This document shows positions 37,940 through 50,082 of a DNA stretch of 64,000 bases, in pieces. This DNA is from Echinarachnius parma. Taxonomy: Eukaryota; Echinodermata; Echinoidea; Clypeasteroida; Echinarachniidae. The stretch covers positions 81,210 through 145,209 of the forward strand of contig JBAMJV010003035.1 in assembly GCA_037951105.1 (NCBI GenBank). Direction: 5' to 3'. The position numbers were made by a program, and so were the translations under genes. Numbering within the stretch: the first letter of the stretch is position 1; the number at the start of each line of letters is the position of its first letter. The notes under the pieces are model-generated. The model did not search any database and had not been told where the DNA came from. It was given only the letters and a program-made list of their open reading frames with translations.

Positions 37940-39108
37940 ATTTACATCTCAAAAAAGCTGCCAAGTTGCTTTTAGTTTCTACATTGTGACTCGGCTAAAA
38001 CTCATTGAAAACAAATATGTGCTGGTAATTCAAAACTATTTTAGGGAATTAATCTCTACATGGGATCAGCTTTCCTTCTTGGGGGTGTACATAGTCTCAC
38101 AATATTAGGAAGTAAAATATGACAGTAAACAAATCAAATATAATGCAGACAGGGAAAAGAATACACGGGGGCGGATGGGCGAATTCGCCCCCGAAATGCC
38201 AAAAAGCCAACAAATGCCATAAAGAAGAAAAAACGGCCCCAATTTTTTTTTTTTGTGCATTTTTCGGCATTTTTCGAAATCGGCATGATCAGATCGTAAT
38301 CAAATGCCAATCCATTGATCACTTACAGCATTAGAGCTTAATAGTAGCCCATAAAATTAGAAAAAAGAGCCCCGGAAATTTGTAGCCCCAAAAAAACTTC
38401 AATAAAATTAGATAGGTAGCCCCCGAAATAAAAATATTAATTTTTTCCCTGAATGCAGAACGTGCGCACCCTGGACTAAATAGTAAATACTAGTCATGCT
38501 TGGCCATAAGCCAATTAACACACCCTTTTTTAAAACGTGTAATATCAATGTCATATTCATTACTTGGGTGAAGAGATTCTGGAATCTTTCAAGTGGAAAT
38601 TTGAAATAAAATTGTTTTAATTTCATTGTTGTGATATTTGAAACATTTTCATTCATATGAAATTAATTTTATTTGAACAAATTTGAAGTACATGTATATT
38701 TATGTATAATTTCCTTTTTATTTTCTTAGAGTATTTCTAAATAAATATTAGACATTTAAACCCCATTTTAAATTTTAAAATCTGCAAAACTGGCCTGGCT
38801 TATTTATGAAAGTGAGCATACAGATAACATCTCAGTAGATAAATTATCATGTTCAAAATGTGTCACGTAATGGAAAGTCACATTAAAAATAGTTTAAAGT
38901 GAACATGTGTGGTTAGTCTATTATCGCTCTGTAATATCATATGATGTACAAAGGGTTTGAAAGCCTATGAAATAAACATGGGATTACAACTAAAAATCAA
39001 TTTTTATTTTAAATATGCCCTTTTTTTTTTAGTGTTCTATTTTTTTCGATAGAGAAATGTGTATCTTGACAAAATAAAAATAAACTTAAACATTCGAAGA
39101 AGAAGACC

Positions 39109-39228
39109 TCACCGTCTTTGCGGGTGTGGGTTGGTACGAGTGATGGTAGCCGGTCCAGTAATGGGCGCTCACCGTCTTTGTGGGTGAGGGTTGGTACGAG
39201 TGATGGTAGCCGGTCCAGTAATGGGCAT
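39109..39228. repeat. 60-bp tandem duplication with duplicated splice donor
   Basis: Two copies of a 60-bp unit, each starting TCACCGTCTTTG on the + strand, differ at only a few positions. The unit length is a multiple of three. On the minus strand each unit contains ACG followed by GTGAG, so a candidate 5' splice site is duplicated 60 bp apart. Confidence 0.9.
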
Positions 39229-39367
39229 ATAGATCCCCGTTCCATGTTCCCCTCGCGGGGAAACAAAGCTTAGAACCGCACACCATGATCAACAAGTATT
39301 TTCCTCTCCGCTCACTACCCCTCAACAGCAAAGAGCCAAACAGCAAACAACAAAGAGTCAAAGCCAC
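39113..39367 (-). CDS. Possible alternative first exon of the NET1-like gene
   Basis: An open stretch of 85 codons starts at an ATG at 39365-39367 and ends at the donor AAGACG|GTGAGG in phase 0, which is compatible with splicing to exon 6 (phase 0). The region is richer in GC than the rest of this 14-kb intron. A 60-bp in-frame tandem duplication (39109-39228) gives a repeated YWTGYHHSYQP motif. Vertebrate ARHGEF3 and NET1 both use alternative first exons spliced near this point, so an internal promoter is plausible. The sequence has no recognised homologue and may be noncoding. Confidence 0.25.
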
Positions 39368-41134
39368 AAAATGTATCCCGCAGCAAACACTCTCTTGTTA
39401 GCGAAGAGACAAGGAGTCAACTACTGTACGCTCACACCTTCTGGCGAGGATGACTAACAAGTCCTCAACTCCTCACAAGTCACTGGCATTCTTTATCTCG
39501 GAAGACATCTCTCTTCTCAGCATATCTAGGAACAAAGCGAGTCCCAACCAAACACCCTACATGTATGTCAGCCACTAGAGAGGGATATCTACTACTTAAA
39601 TCACACCCCTGCTCTCTTCCCCTTGGCAATGGACCAACTGTGTCCTAACAAATTGTACCTACAATGTAGTCAGCCACGAACAAATAGGTGAGCCTAAGCC
39701 ACAGATATAGATAGATCTGTCCACTCACCTCCCAGCAATCATGCCCCAGCCCCTAATTTACATCAAAGTTTCCTTTGACAGTTGTAAGTGCAACAACATG
39801 TAGCTTTTGCTCCAGACTGATTGCATTTTTGTTTCTTGCAAGACAGCTTTGGGTGCCAACTACATGAACATATATATTTTTCACTTGACTCCCTTCTCCT
39901 CAGTCTCCCCATTCTCTCACTTCCTCTCTCCTTTACTTTTCATCTTTCCTCTCGCCTTCATCTCCCTTTCTGCCCCCTCCATTATCCTTCTCTCTAAATA
40001 TTTCTTTCCCCTTTCTTTTGTTTAAATATATCTATAGACTGGTATAATATATCATAATAATAAAAACAACAAAATAAATATCTTTATTCTGTCAATAACT
40101 ATCTACTTGTGTAGCTCTAAGCTCTTTCACAAAACTTGTAAATATATTTTTGGCAAGATCTGGCCCCATTTGGACATCACTTTTCAAAATATTGATAATG
40201 TCCTTCTTCCCAAATGCCCCCAAATTACCAAAAGTTGAATTTATTGTTTCATTTGTACCTTGAAATGTTTTTGCAGAATTGGCTCCTGATCCCTGATTCG
40301 GGAATACACTTTTCAGAACTAGTTTTCCCCTACATCTTGGCCTGGTTGTTACCTTCATGTTTGAGTGAAAATGTAGCACCCTACCCTTCCAGATAAATAT
40401 TCACATGCAGTACATATGTACAGAGTTCTACAAGTCACATCACATACTGCAATACAAGCTTACAAAAAAAATCTTGCCACCATTCTCAAAGCCTGGTTAT
40501 GAGGCTACAACTCCCAATTTGTGAGTCAGCACGCAATACACGCAGCAATCAGACGGCTGGAATCGGGGCCAATAGGGTGTGACTGCTGCTCTTTAATTAA
40601 CACATATTACAGTGAAATTAAAGCCCCAGTTACATGGGGTAAGTGTGAATGACCACAAAGAGAGAGGCTGGCCTAACTCTGTGCATCAGTTTATGACAGA
40701 TCTATCTTATCCTGTCCATTAAAGTGATCCATTAGTTCATAAGATTTGTTACCAAAAGTGATGTTTGAGACTTCAATCTTATGTTATCTATATCACTGGT
40801 AATAAAGATTTTTCATGAAAGGATCAAAATGTATTTATAATATATTTACATTTGTAGTAAAAAAAGGTCATAAGATTTGTTTTAAAAGTGAGACTTCAAT
40901 CTGATACCAATATCATTGAAAGATTCTCTTGAACTAGGTGTGATAGTTTTATTATAAAAGTAACTATGCTACCTAGCACTTGGGAAAAAATGATATCAGA
41001 TTCAAACATGTATAATCATCTCCATAATTAGGGAGACATTTGAAAAATCAAAACCAATTTCATTCTTCTGTTACCATTATAAGCCAAACTGCCAAACACT
41101 GTTCAAGGAAATAAAACAAATTGTAAAATCTCTA

Positions 41135-41607
41135 ACTAAGAGCCCTTTCACACGAGGGCCAAATCGTGATTGCAATCACGATTGGAATCATTTTTCACTC
41201 CAATCACGGTATTTTTTGTCCGTGTGAAAGCAAACTAGAACCACAAATCGCGAAACTCTAATCGTGGTCAGGAGGCGTTTTCTAATCACGATTCACTCAA
41301 ATCACAATGCAAATCTCCTGTGTGTAAGGCTTGACCTCCAAAACACGATTTGGGAGGCAGAGATTACGTACACTTCCGCCGATAAACCGCGCGCTCTTCG
41401 CTTCGAGTGCAATGCATGTAGTGTATCTCCTTATTTGATTGACAATGTACAAAGAAACACATCTCCAGAATCGATAATTCTAATCACGGTCTGCGTGAAG
41501 TCTTTTTCCTCGTGTGAAAGGTCGCCAACAGAATCACCGTGATTGTAAACATGATTACAATCATGATTGCAAACACGATTTGGCCCTCGTGTGAAAAGGC
41601 TCTTAGT
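41135..41607. mobile_element. MITE with ACTAAGAGCC ends, copy 1
   Basis: Inverted ends of about 50 bp: ACTAAGAGCCCTTTCACACG on the left and CGTGTGAAAAGGCTCTTAGT on the right. Inside are many copies of GATTG/CAATC motifs (AATCACGATT, CAATCATGATTG). Same family as 50880-51379. Confidence 0.85.
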
Positions 41608-42841
41608 GATCTTTGCTGAATTTGACATAGATGTTAATGGAGCAGTAAACATGTTTTTATGTACAGTATCCATGTACTTGCATGTTTTAACATTCAAATG
41701 TGCAACATTGATCATGGTTGGGATCCTTTCAACGTGGTTAGCTTGTCAGTAAGAACATTCTAGTTTAATAAAATTATTAAAATGAATCTTTACTAAGAAG
41801 ACACGAAGACTTGGGAAACTTACAACATTAATTATAAAGGACAATGAAAGTTTATGAAACACAGTGAAAAACCTCAAGTACCATTTATTTATGCTAATGG
41901 TCATTACGGTTTAACAGAAAGGTCACTTTCCTGTCAAGTATGGTTTAATTTCATTTAAATTTATTTTATTGATTCATTTATTTTTGAATTTATTTTTAAT
42001 GGGGAAGCACTTCAAGAATCAATATTTGATTAAACCCTGTCTTAACCAGTTCAGTTTGTAGACCTGGTATACAAGGTTGGTGTGAGGCCTGTTCAGTGAC
42101 GGTTAAAGGCATATATGCGTGGGTTATAAAGGGTAGTCAGCAAATTCCAACTCGACTCCACCGTAATCTCTCGAGGTAAACTCACGATATGTGTTGGATC
42201 GATCGAAGAGCGGTGCTTCGAAATATCTGAACACGGGCCTTCTTATGAAATTGCATGCAGCAAACAGCTGGTATCTGTATACCGATCTAATTTCTCACGC
42301 TGTAACCTAAGGCATCAAACAGCGGCACTTTGAAGTCGGTGCGGGTAAGCGTGTTACGTGATATTTTCGTTCGTAAACATCTCTGATGGATCTCCATTCG
42401 ACTAGTCCAAACATTCCGAACGCGACTATTTTTGATGCATTTTTGACTCGGGTATTCGGAAGTGGGACAGTTTGCGATCGCTACTTATAACTGAGCCAAT
42501 GGGGATTACGTACCGTGCGTAAAAGTGCGCAAGATGGATCCACACGTCTAATATACCGGTCTGAATTCCCTTTAATAGGGAAACACCTCAAGAATCACTA
42601 TTTTCAAGCCCTATCTTTCACCCTCTACTGCAGGGACCTGGGTCCATATTCAGAAAAACCAATTTGTCTATTTAAAGTGTATAGATTTATATATATTATT
42701 TTAGTTGAGCACTAATTATCTGAACTAGGCCTTCCCAACTTAGAAGGTAATATGTGCTTACCCAGAAAATCATAATTAGCTACTAGGACAACTTTGTGCT
42801 TCTTTAATACTTAGCCCCAATCATTTCTAATGACTAAGAAT

Positions 42842-43396
42842 TTAAAGGGGTAGTACAGTTTTGGTAAGGCTGAACTTTAGTAACCAAAACCTGGACAGTA
42901 ACAATATAAACTGATATTTATAACTCCACCATGCTCGAAAGGTATACAAAATTACAAACAACTAAGTAAAAAACCTGTTATCATTCAAAAAGAGCCATTA
43001 AAACACAAGAGGGCACTTTCTAAAAAGGCATCGGTTTCAACCATTTTTCATACAAAATTATGCATGTGATGTTTTATTGAAATAATGATGAAATAATGAT
43101 TAAATAGAGAGATCATCAACAACTATTTAAAAAACGCTTTTGAACATTTTTGAAAAAGTGCAAGCATTTTTTTTATTTTTTGAAAAAATCATCTAATTAT
43201 TTTGGCCCCAAATAATTATAAGATCAAATATATTTATTGATATTTCAGCCGTTTCTGGGTCGATTTTGACCAAATAAAGTTTATTCTGCCATTAAAATTG
43301 TATGTTCTCTCAAATTCGACACTCAGTTTTTCATTACCTCACAAAAAAATTGTGATGTGCAGCGCCCTCTCTACCAAAATTAAACTACCCCTTTAA
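42842..43396. mobile_element. TTAA-flanked MITE, AGGGGTAGT family, copy 1
   Basis: Starts TTAAAGGGGTAGTACAGTTT and ends AAACTACCCCTTTAA. The interior shares AACTCCACCATGCTCGAAAG and GCGCCCTCT with copy 2 only 250 bp away. Confidence 0.85.
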
Positions 43397-43650
43397 ATCA
43401 GCTAGTGCAGTAGTGTGGTTTCATAAACATGGGCCAAGATGTACTACATGTAGATGAACTACATTTTTAAAGAAAATAGCCTAGTATACAAAGTTCCCAA
43501 TAAAAAAAGGAATACAATGCCATGATCAGCCAGATATCTCTAGTTCAGTTCTTTTATGAAACCTCACTACAGAGATACATGTAGGCCAAACTTCATCTGG
43601 AGAAGAAACAGCACATGTAGAGAAATAATGACAATTTGTGTAATTTTGAA

Positions 43651-44224
43651 TTAAAGGGATAGTTGAGTTCTGGTAAAGATAGTTCAGTTTTGGTTGAACT
43701 GAATTTTAGTAACCAAAACCTGCACCATTGCATTACAAACTAATAGTAATAACTCCACCATGCTCGAAAGGAATACAAAATTACAAATGACTAAGTAAAA
43801 AGCATGTTATCATTAAAAAAAGAGCTGTTAAAACTCAAAAGGGCGCTCTCTAAACACTCATCGGTTTCAACCATTTAAAATAAAATATTGTGCATGTGAT
43901 GTTGTGTTGAAATAGTGATTAGATAGAGAGATATTCAACAACTATTTAAAAACCTCTTTTTGTAAATTTTGGAAAAAAGGAAGCATTTAAACAAAAAATT
44001 GAACGGCTGCTTCAAAATTATTGAATATTTGTGGGGCCCCAAATGGTGCCCCACAAATATTACAAATGGTTATGTTTATGGATATTTCAGCCATTTCTGA
44101 ACCGATTTTGATCAAATAAAGTTTTTTCTGTCATGATAATTGTATGCTCTTTAATATTTCATTATCTCACAAAAAAATTATTTTGTTTAGCGCCCTCTAT
44201 ACCAAAACTCAACTATCCCTTTAA
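43651..44224. mobile_element. TTAA-flanked MITE, AGGGATAGT family, copy 2
   Basis: Starts TTAAAGGGATAGTTGAGTTC and ends CTCAACTATCCCTTTAA. It is in the same orientation as copy 1. Confidence 0.85.
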
Positions 44225-44767
44225 GTGCCGCCAGTGCGTAATTCAGAGCATAGGCTCATGTGTTTGAAAGGGAGACCAGTATCCACATGTTTGACTGAAA
44301 TTTCACACACATTATTTTTATACCAGTTGGTCATCATACAGTTCTTGTGAAGTTCTGAGACGATTTGAGGGAGTCTGCAAATCCCTGAATGGTCCTAATA
44401 GCCCGGTCACATATCAACGGATTGCGTAAATGGAGAGCTAAATAAATTTTCCATCCGTTCGTCTCCGTTTCTTGTCCGTTCCTTGTCCGGTGATGTACGT
44501 TGTTCTATGTTTTTCTCCGTGTATAAGACGCACTTTTTTCCAATCGGAAAAATTTCAAAGCGGGGGGTGCGTCTTATACACAGGTACAGCAAAAAAAATA
44601 AATAAATAAATAAATAAAATATTTGAGACACCCTGTAGTAATGCTGTAACCGATCATCGGATCGGCATGCCGATCCCGATCCGATCATGGTTGATCGGAG
44701 CGTTTTTGCCGATTTCCGATCATGCAGAAAAAATCGGAAGATCGGATCGGGGGAAAAAAAATATATA

Positions 44768-45934
44768 TACCGTATTTGTCGGTGTATTAACCGCTCCGAT
44801 GTATTAACCGCACCCCCAACTTTGGCCGTTTTTCCATGAAAAAAAAAAAAATTTGATAGTATAATTCTTGATTTTTAGTCTTTAGATGGTCAGCATTTTC
44901 TTAGGAAAGGTACCAAAAATAGCTTATCTATCAGAGAATTTTTGCATATGAATTTTGTTTTATTTACTGAAGTCTCCGAAGTAAATAAAGAAAATTATCA
45001 GGCCTTCTTCACAGCAGAAGAATCTATAACTTCTGTTGAATTTGCCACACGGATCACTACACATGGGACTACATAAAACGTTAGACAACAAAACGAAGAT
45101 TTCACCAATAAAACAATCAGAACGGAGATTTAAAAAAAAATGTACCTTAATGTTATTCCTTCTTTCTAGTTCAAATTATGTTGAATCTACTCTTGAAAAC
45201 TGTTTCAGAAATAGTAAGTAATAATAGCGAGTAATACGGCATACGATCGTCGTCGATCGTCGACATGGATGAAACGATTCTCAAACGTTGACATCCAGTC
45301 CGCCCGGTACTAAACAAATGCTCCGATAGCCCGCCATATCACTCATACACTTTGCGTGAAGGTTATGGGTCTATTTTGTTACGCGAGATCCATCCGCCGG
45401 GAATTGGGGAAATCCCCGGCGGATGGATCTCGCGTAACAAAATAGACCCGATAACCTGCACGCAAAGTATATGAGTGATATGGCGGGCTGTATTGGAGCA
45501 TCGGCGGCCGGGGGTCGGGAAAGAGAATCCCCGCCTGCATGCTCGGCCAAGTGCCAGTCGCGCGGCCGGGTGCATGTTAGAATTCGTACTAAGATCGAAG
45601 CAATGATCGTGAATCTTCAAAGCTGCTTTCGCAGCAACAACGAGCAATATTTAGGAAGAGGTAAAAGAGAAACATAAAAGACACTGCATGACTTGTTTTG
45701 GGGGGAATATGCTTGTATTTTCCGTGCATCGTATGAGTATGAATGCCTTGCTGAGGTGGACTTTGGTCACTTGTGAATCTTATCTCCGTGTATTACCCGC
45801 ATCGTATTAGGGCCCGGCGCTGGCTAGGCAATTTGCGTGTACAATTTTCCTATCTCCGTGTATTAACCGCTCCCCCCTTTTTGGAGCTTTTTTTTGAGAA
45901 AAAAGGTGCGGTTAATACACCGACAAATACGGTA
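44768..45934. mobile_element. Fourth-level element, TACCGTATTTGTCGGTGTAT ends
   Basis: Starts TACCGTATTTGTCGGTGTAT followed by TAACCGC and ends with its complement (GCGGTTAATACACCGACAAA then TACGGTA). TATA lies on both sides. It carries the hairpin at 45320-45499. Confidence 0.82.
45320..45499. repeat. Near-perfect 180-bp hairpin, copy 2
   Basis: The left arm GCTCCGATAGCCCGCCATAT is mirrored by ATATGGCGGGCTGTATTGGA, and TTTTGTTACGCGAGATCCAT by ATGGATCTCGCGTAACAAAA. Arms are about 80 bp with a short loop. The flanking CAAACGTTGACATCCAGTCC is also shared with copy 1 (26908-27040). Confidence 0.92.
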
Positions 45935-47311
45935 TATATATTTTTTTTTTTTTTTTTCTTTGGAAAATGATCCCCAAAAACATATTTTGGGAAAATAAAT
46001 GAATACCAAAGCAACATATATCCATATGAATAAGCCCAAGGTAATCTTGTATGGGTATGCTTTCATTTCAAACTGATTACCTCTCCTTTTACAAAATTAA
46101 TCCGATTTCGATGATCGATAAAATTTTGCCGATCCGATCATCAAGGTCAGTTACAGCACTACCCTGTAGTCATGTTGAATGTGTATAACACATGGTTTAG
46201 GGCATGACAAGAGCTTGCTGTTAATTGTAGCATTCAGCAAGATATACCTTTTTCTCACATAAAACATATTGGTTAGTACAATAATTGCAAGTTTATTGAG
46301 CTGCTCATGAATATTCATACATTCGTGAGCAGCAGTACTCATTAAATATGCAATTTTCTAACCAGTGGTTATGAATTGTTCTTATACTAAAATTTGTAAT
46401 TAGTTAATTTTAGTTAATTGCATATTTAATGAGCATCATGAATATTTATATATGCTGCTCATGAATAGTCATAAGCAGCAGTGTTACTACACAATGTGCA
46501 ATTTTTGTACTAACCATTATTTTGTTTTTATGTGAGAAAAGGTGTATGTCGATGAATGCTCGACCAGTGATAAGCATTCCAACAGCACTACAGGGTGTCT
46601 ACAAACAAAATACAGGGTGTCCAAAAAGTCAAAGTTGGGGGTGCGTTTCATACACGAGTGCGTCTTATACACGGAGTTTTACGGTACATAAAGCAATGGA
46701 GACAACTTTCATCACCGAATAATTTCATTTCGCAAATTTTCTATTCGGTGGGCATTCGTTTCCGCTATCCGTTGATATTTGACCGGGCCATAGGCAATTC
46801 AAATTTAGATAGACAGGATTGCATACTACAACAATAATCATTCGCAAGATACTGTATACCCAGGGGATGCCTGTAAAGTGTAAAACTCCACGAAAATTAC
46901 TTGGAGCTTCCTCGTTTCTCTTCTACCGTGTTGTTTAGTTTATGGTAAGAGAAGAATAAAATAAGGTTAGATTTTTTCAAATGCCCCTTTAGTATGACGA
47001 TATCTATCATTCAGCTCAAGAGCGTTAATGAACAGTCATAAACCTCATAGACGTCATACGGTAATTCATTGTAAAAGCATATTTTCGCTTTTTTAACCAG
47101 GAAAGCAGTGTTCTTTTTCAATGAAACTTTCACACATCATTTGGACATTGAATTCTCAAATGTCATTTTGGGTAATATCTGAAACTTTACAGGTGCACCT
47201 TTAACCAAGTTAAATTTGTTTGTGGTAAAAATTCCCTTTTAAAGAAACGTAAAATATTTGGTATATTTGTTCACAGCTTGACAACAGTAATGAATGCGGT
47301 GCATGACTTAC

Positions 47312-47380
47312 CATTGTGAAGCTCTGCAGGCTGAGCGTATCCAGGTCTGGCTTGGCCTCACGTCTCAAGCGAAAGGAAGA
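47312..47380 (-). CDS. NET1: NET1-like exon 5: basic/acidic cassette C
   Basis: Encodes 23 residues (about 225-247): SSFRLRREAKPDLD followed by TLSLQSFTM. The acceptor is CATTCAG|TCT and the donor ATG|GTAAGTC, phase 0 at both ends. The second half matches exon 4 position by position (TLS-V/L-K/Q-SF-S/T-L/M), so the two exons look like duplicates. The basic part (RLRR) is weaker than in exons 3 and 4. It is in frame with both neighbours whether or not it is included, so it may be an alternative to exon 4. Confidence 0.78.
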
Positions 47381-47559
47381 CTGAATGAGAGGAAATTTGC
47401 ATATTTAATTGGAATTTATTCATAATTTTAAACCATATATGTCTAAACACAATAAATTTGGTTTAGGCAAGAAATACTAAGAGATAAGGGTGCATTCAAT
47501 AAATATCCACTATCACACAATTTTTATATCAAGCCCAAATTAACATGCGCTGAATTAAT

Positions 47560-48138
47560 TTTCTCAACTCAATTTGATGGTACAATCCCTCAACTAGATC
47601 TTGAGATATCACAATTCCAAGCTTTTTTTTTGCATATAATGCGCCATGACCTTGACCTTTGAACTCATGACCCCAAAATCTAATTATGGTGTTAGCTCCC
47701 CAAGATTTAAAAAAAATTACCAAGTTTTATAGTAATTTGTCTACTCGTTCTTAGGATATCACAATTACAAGCTATTTGTAATACATACTGAGCCCTGTGA
47801 CCTTGACCTTTGACCTCATGACCCCACATTTGATGGCTACATTGGCTCACTAATATACATTCAGTGATTCAGGTACCAAGTTTTATCCGACTTTGGTTCT
47901 TGAGATTTTGCCATTACAAGCTATTTTGCATAATATATATTATTGAGTCATGTGACCTTGACCTTTGACCTCATGACCGCCAAAATCTAATCAGATCATT
48001 TTCATTCCAATATGTAAACTCATACCAAGTTTGAAAATGATCCGTCAACAGGTTCTTGAGATATCGCGAGAACGAAAATGGGAAGGACGGACAACACGAA
48101 AACATAATGCCTCCGGCCACTTTGTTGGCGGAGGCATA
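47560..48138. repeat. Dispersed-type repeat with three 153-bp units carrying TGACCT motifs
   Basis: The motif TGACCTTGACCTTTGACCTC followed by ATGACC recurs at 47647 (one change), 47798 and 47953, spaced 151 and 155 bp. Each unit also has TCTTGAGAT and ACCAAGTTT. The plus-strand end is the hairpin GCCTCCGGCCACTTTGTTGG then CGGAGGC. Confidence 0.85.
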
Positions 48139-50082
48139 CAAAATAATTCATACATGTCTACACATTAATTAGGGTTAATTGTAATAAAATAAGAGGTGAG
48201 GAATAACAAAATAAAATAATAAATTCATACAAACTGTATACAATATGTCTACACAGCTTTTTACAATGTATATTAATTTGGTCATAAGGAAGATTAAATA
48301 AAATATAAGGTTAAAAAACAATAAGTTAACCATTCATTCTACACTTACATAATTTGGTAATAAGGTACACTAAATGAATGAGAGATTACCTGACAATTAG
48401 ATTTAAACAAATCATGAAACGTTTACATCAATACGTCATTCAAGAATGTCAACAAATCTATGGCCATAATTGTTGAATACAAGGAATTTCTCCTTTGAAG
48501 TTGGAAAAAAGGGAGCAAAAACAAAAGTTTTGCCAGGATTATAAGCCATGAGATCCTTTGCATTGCCAGAGCATCAGTTTTGAAATCTATAGGAGATATT
48601 AGGTGACTTGCTGAGTCCCATCAGAACCAAAGTCTTTGCTCATTTGTTTGTCATTTATTTGAGTTCCAGTGAATTTCCCTTACAGGTATTCAAATTTAAA
48701 AATCAATCAAATAACATGTGCTTTAACCATAAACCAGTAAATAATAGATGTACACTAGTCTACAGGTATAAGATTTCAAATAAGTTTTCATTGAGCCCAT
48801 GGATGTAGATGAATAAATCTTGTCAATTTACATTGATTTGATATCGAAACGGATTACCTATTTCCTCCACTATCTGAATATGAAAATTTGTCTTTTTTTA
48901 TGCTACTAAGATCTATAATTAGTTATTGGTAGACTTTACAATGTTCCTTTTCAATACAAAGTCTTACATTTGTAATCACTTTCTTCGGCCATGAGAAACC
49001 ATATAAATGCATAATTAATTAATCAATTAACATTTCAACCTAGAAATGTTAATCCAATATCAATGTATCAAATCTACCCACATACAAACACAAATTAATG
49101 TATAGCCAAAAAACCTAAAACATGAACAGGGTCAATAAATTCAAATATAATAAAAAAGAATCTCTACTATAATTTTGTTCAGTCTTGATTTCCTGCTCAT
49201 CCAAATGAAGCAAATCAAATCAATCCTTCTATTGAGAGACTCACTCCTGTGTGTTATATTTCAAAGAGCAGCCATAGAAAAGGATATTCTAATCACCACC
49301 CACACTTTCTCTTACTCAACAGTCAAACATAACACATGTCACAAGCAGAGCAAATAAACAAACACAAACATAGATACAATTTTGTACGGAAGGATAGAAG
49401 GATCACTGGCCTGCTGGCTCTAGCTCTCCATAATGTTATTTGAGATCCATTAACTTTGTAATTTGATGCAACCAAAATCACTTGAAGATTTTACAGTTCT
49501 CTTGTACCTTGTTGTTTGGCTTATGGTATTAATAAACAGAACAATTCAATGGATTTTGATTTTCAAGTGTCTCCCTAATTATGGAGAGTACTTTATGACT
49601 GAATGAAGAGCATACTTGGATTGTAGTAATCAAATCCGACATTCATTTTCATCCTTTTTCACTAGGTTAACAGTGATCTTTTTCTATGAAACTTTCCCAC
49701 ATGATTCAGAAGAATCTTAATCCCCTGACTACGGGAACCGGGTGGGTTGTGTACAAAGTCTATGGAGATTTCTGAATCTCAAAGGGAACGGGTTAAAGTG
49801 ATGTCACTAAAGTGATATTTGTTCTCTAATAGCTTGTTGTAAATATTACCAATAGAAGCAAGTTTTCAGATTTGAAAGTCTACATGGGAGACTTTCAACT
49901 GTGTACAATGTTAGTGTAATATGTAATGTGCAAATATCACTTTACTCATTACTCAATTATGAATATATGACAGTCATTTACCATGAAATTTTCCATGACA
50001 TATCAGATCACAGAAATGAACATTTTATCAACCCTTTGTCTTTTTTCCACATACATCAAGAAAATTACTTGATCCCTTTAAA

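Larger units (their letters stand above)
44640..46160. mobile_element. Third-level element, AATGCTGTAAC ends
   Basis: Inserted in the end of the second-level element: ACCCTGTAGT is duplicated on both sides (44630-44639 and 46161-46170). The ends are AATGCTGTAAC and GTTACAGCACT. Near the ends are repeated GATCGGATCGG motifs. Confidence 0.8.
44626..46600. mobile_element. Second-level element, AGACACCCTGTAGT ends
   Basis: AGACACCCTGTAGT at 44626 and its complement ACTACAGGGTGTCT ending at 46600. Its interior (GGGCATGACAAGAGCTTGC, GTAGCATTCAGCAA) is also found in the CAATGCTC elements at 36985 and 55870, so this family is shared or was itself carried by them. Confidence 0.65.
44515..46676. mobile_element. 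Outer element of a nested cluster, CTCCGTGTATAAGACGCAC ends
   Basis: Inverted ends CTCCGTGTATAAGACGCAC (44515) and GTGCGTCTTATACACGGAG (to 46676) enclose at least four further structures, listed below. A second partial copy of the end motif (GGGTGCGTCTTATACAC) lies just inside the left end. Confidence 0.75.
33081..47311 (-). other. Intron 5 (14.2 kb), rich in mobile elements
   Basis: Contains a SINE, a large element with CAATGCTC ends and a MITE inserted inside it, a possible alternative first exon, two neighbouring TTAA MITEs, a MITE with ACTAAGAGCC ends, and the nested transposon cluster at 44515-46676. The stretches 33100-34450, 34800-36850, 37950-39000, 39400-41130 and 46700-47300 hold no feature I can name. 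Confidence 0.75.

Noticed and set aside
41264-41752. Open frames at 41264-41542 and 41431-41715
   Set aside because: They run across the ACTAAGAGCC MITE; the GATTG-rich inverted repeats generate them.
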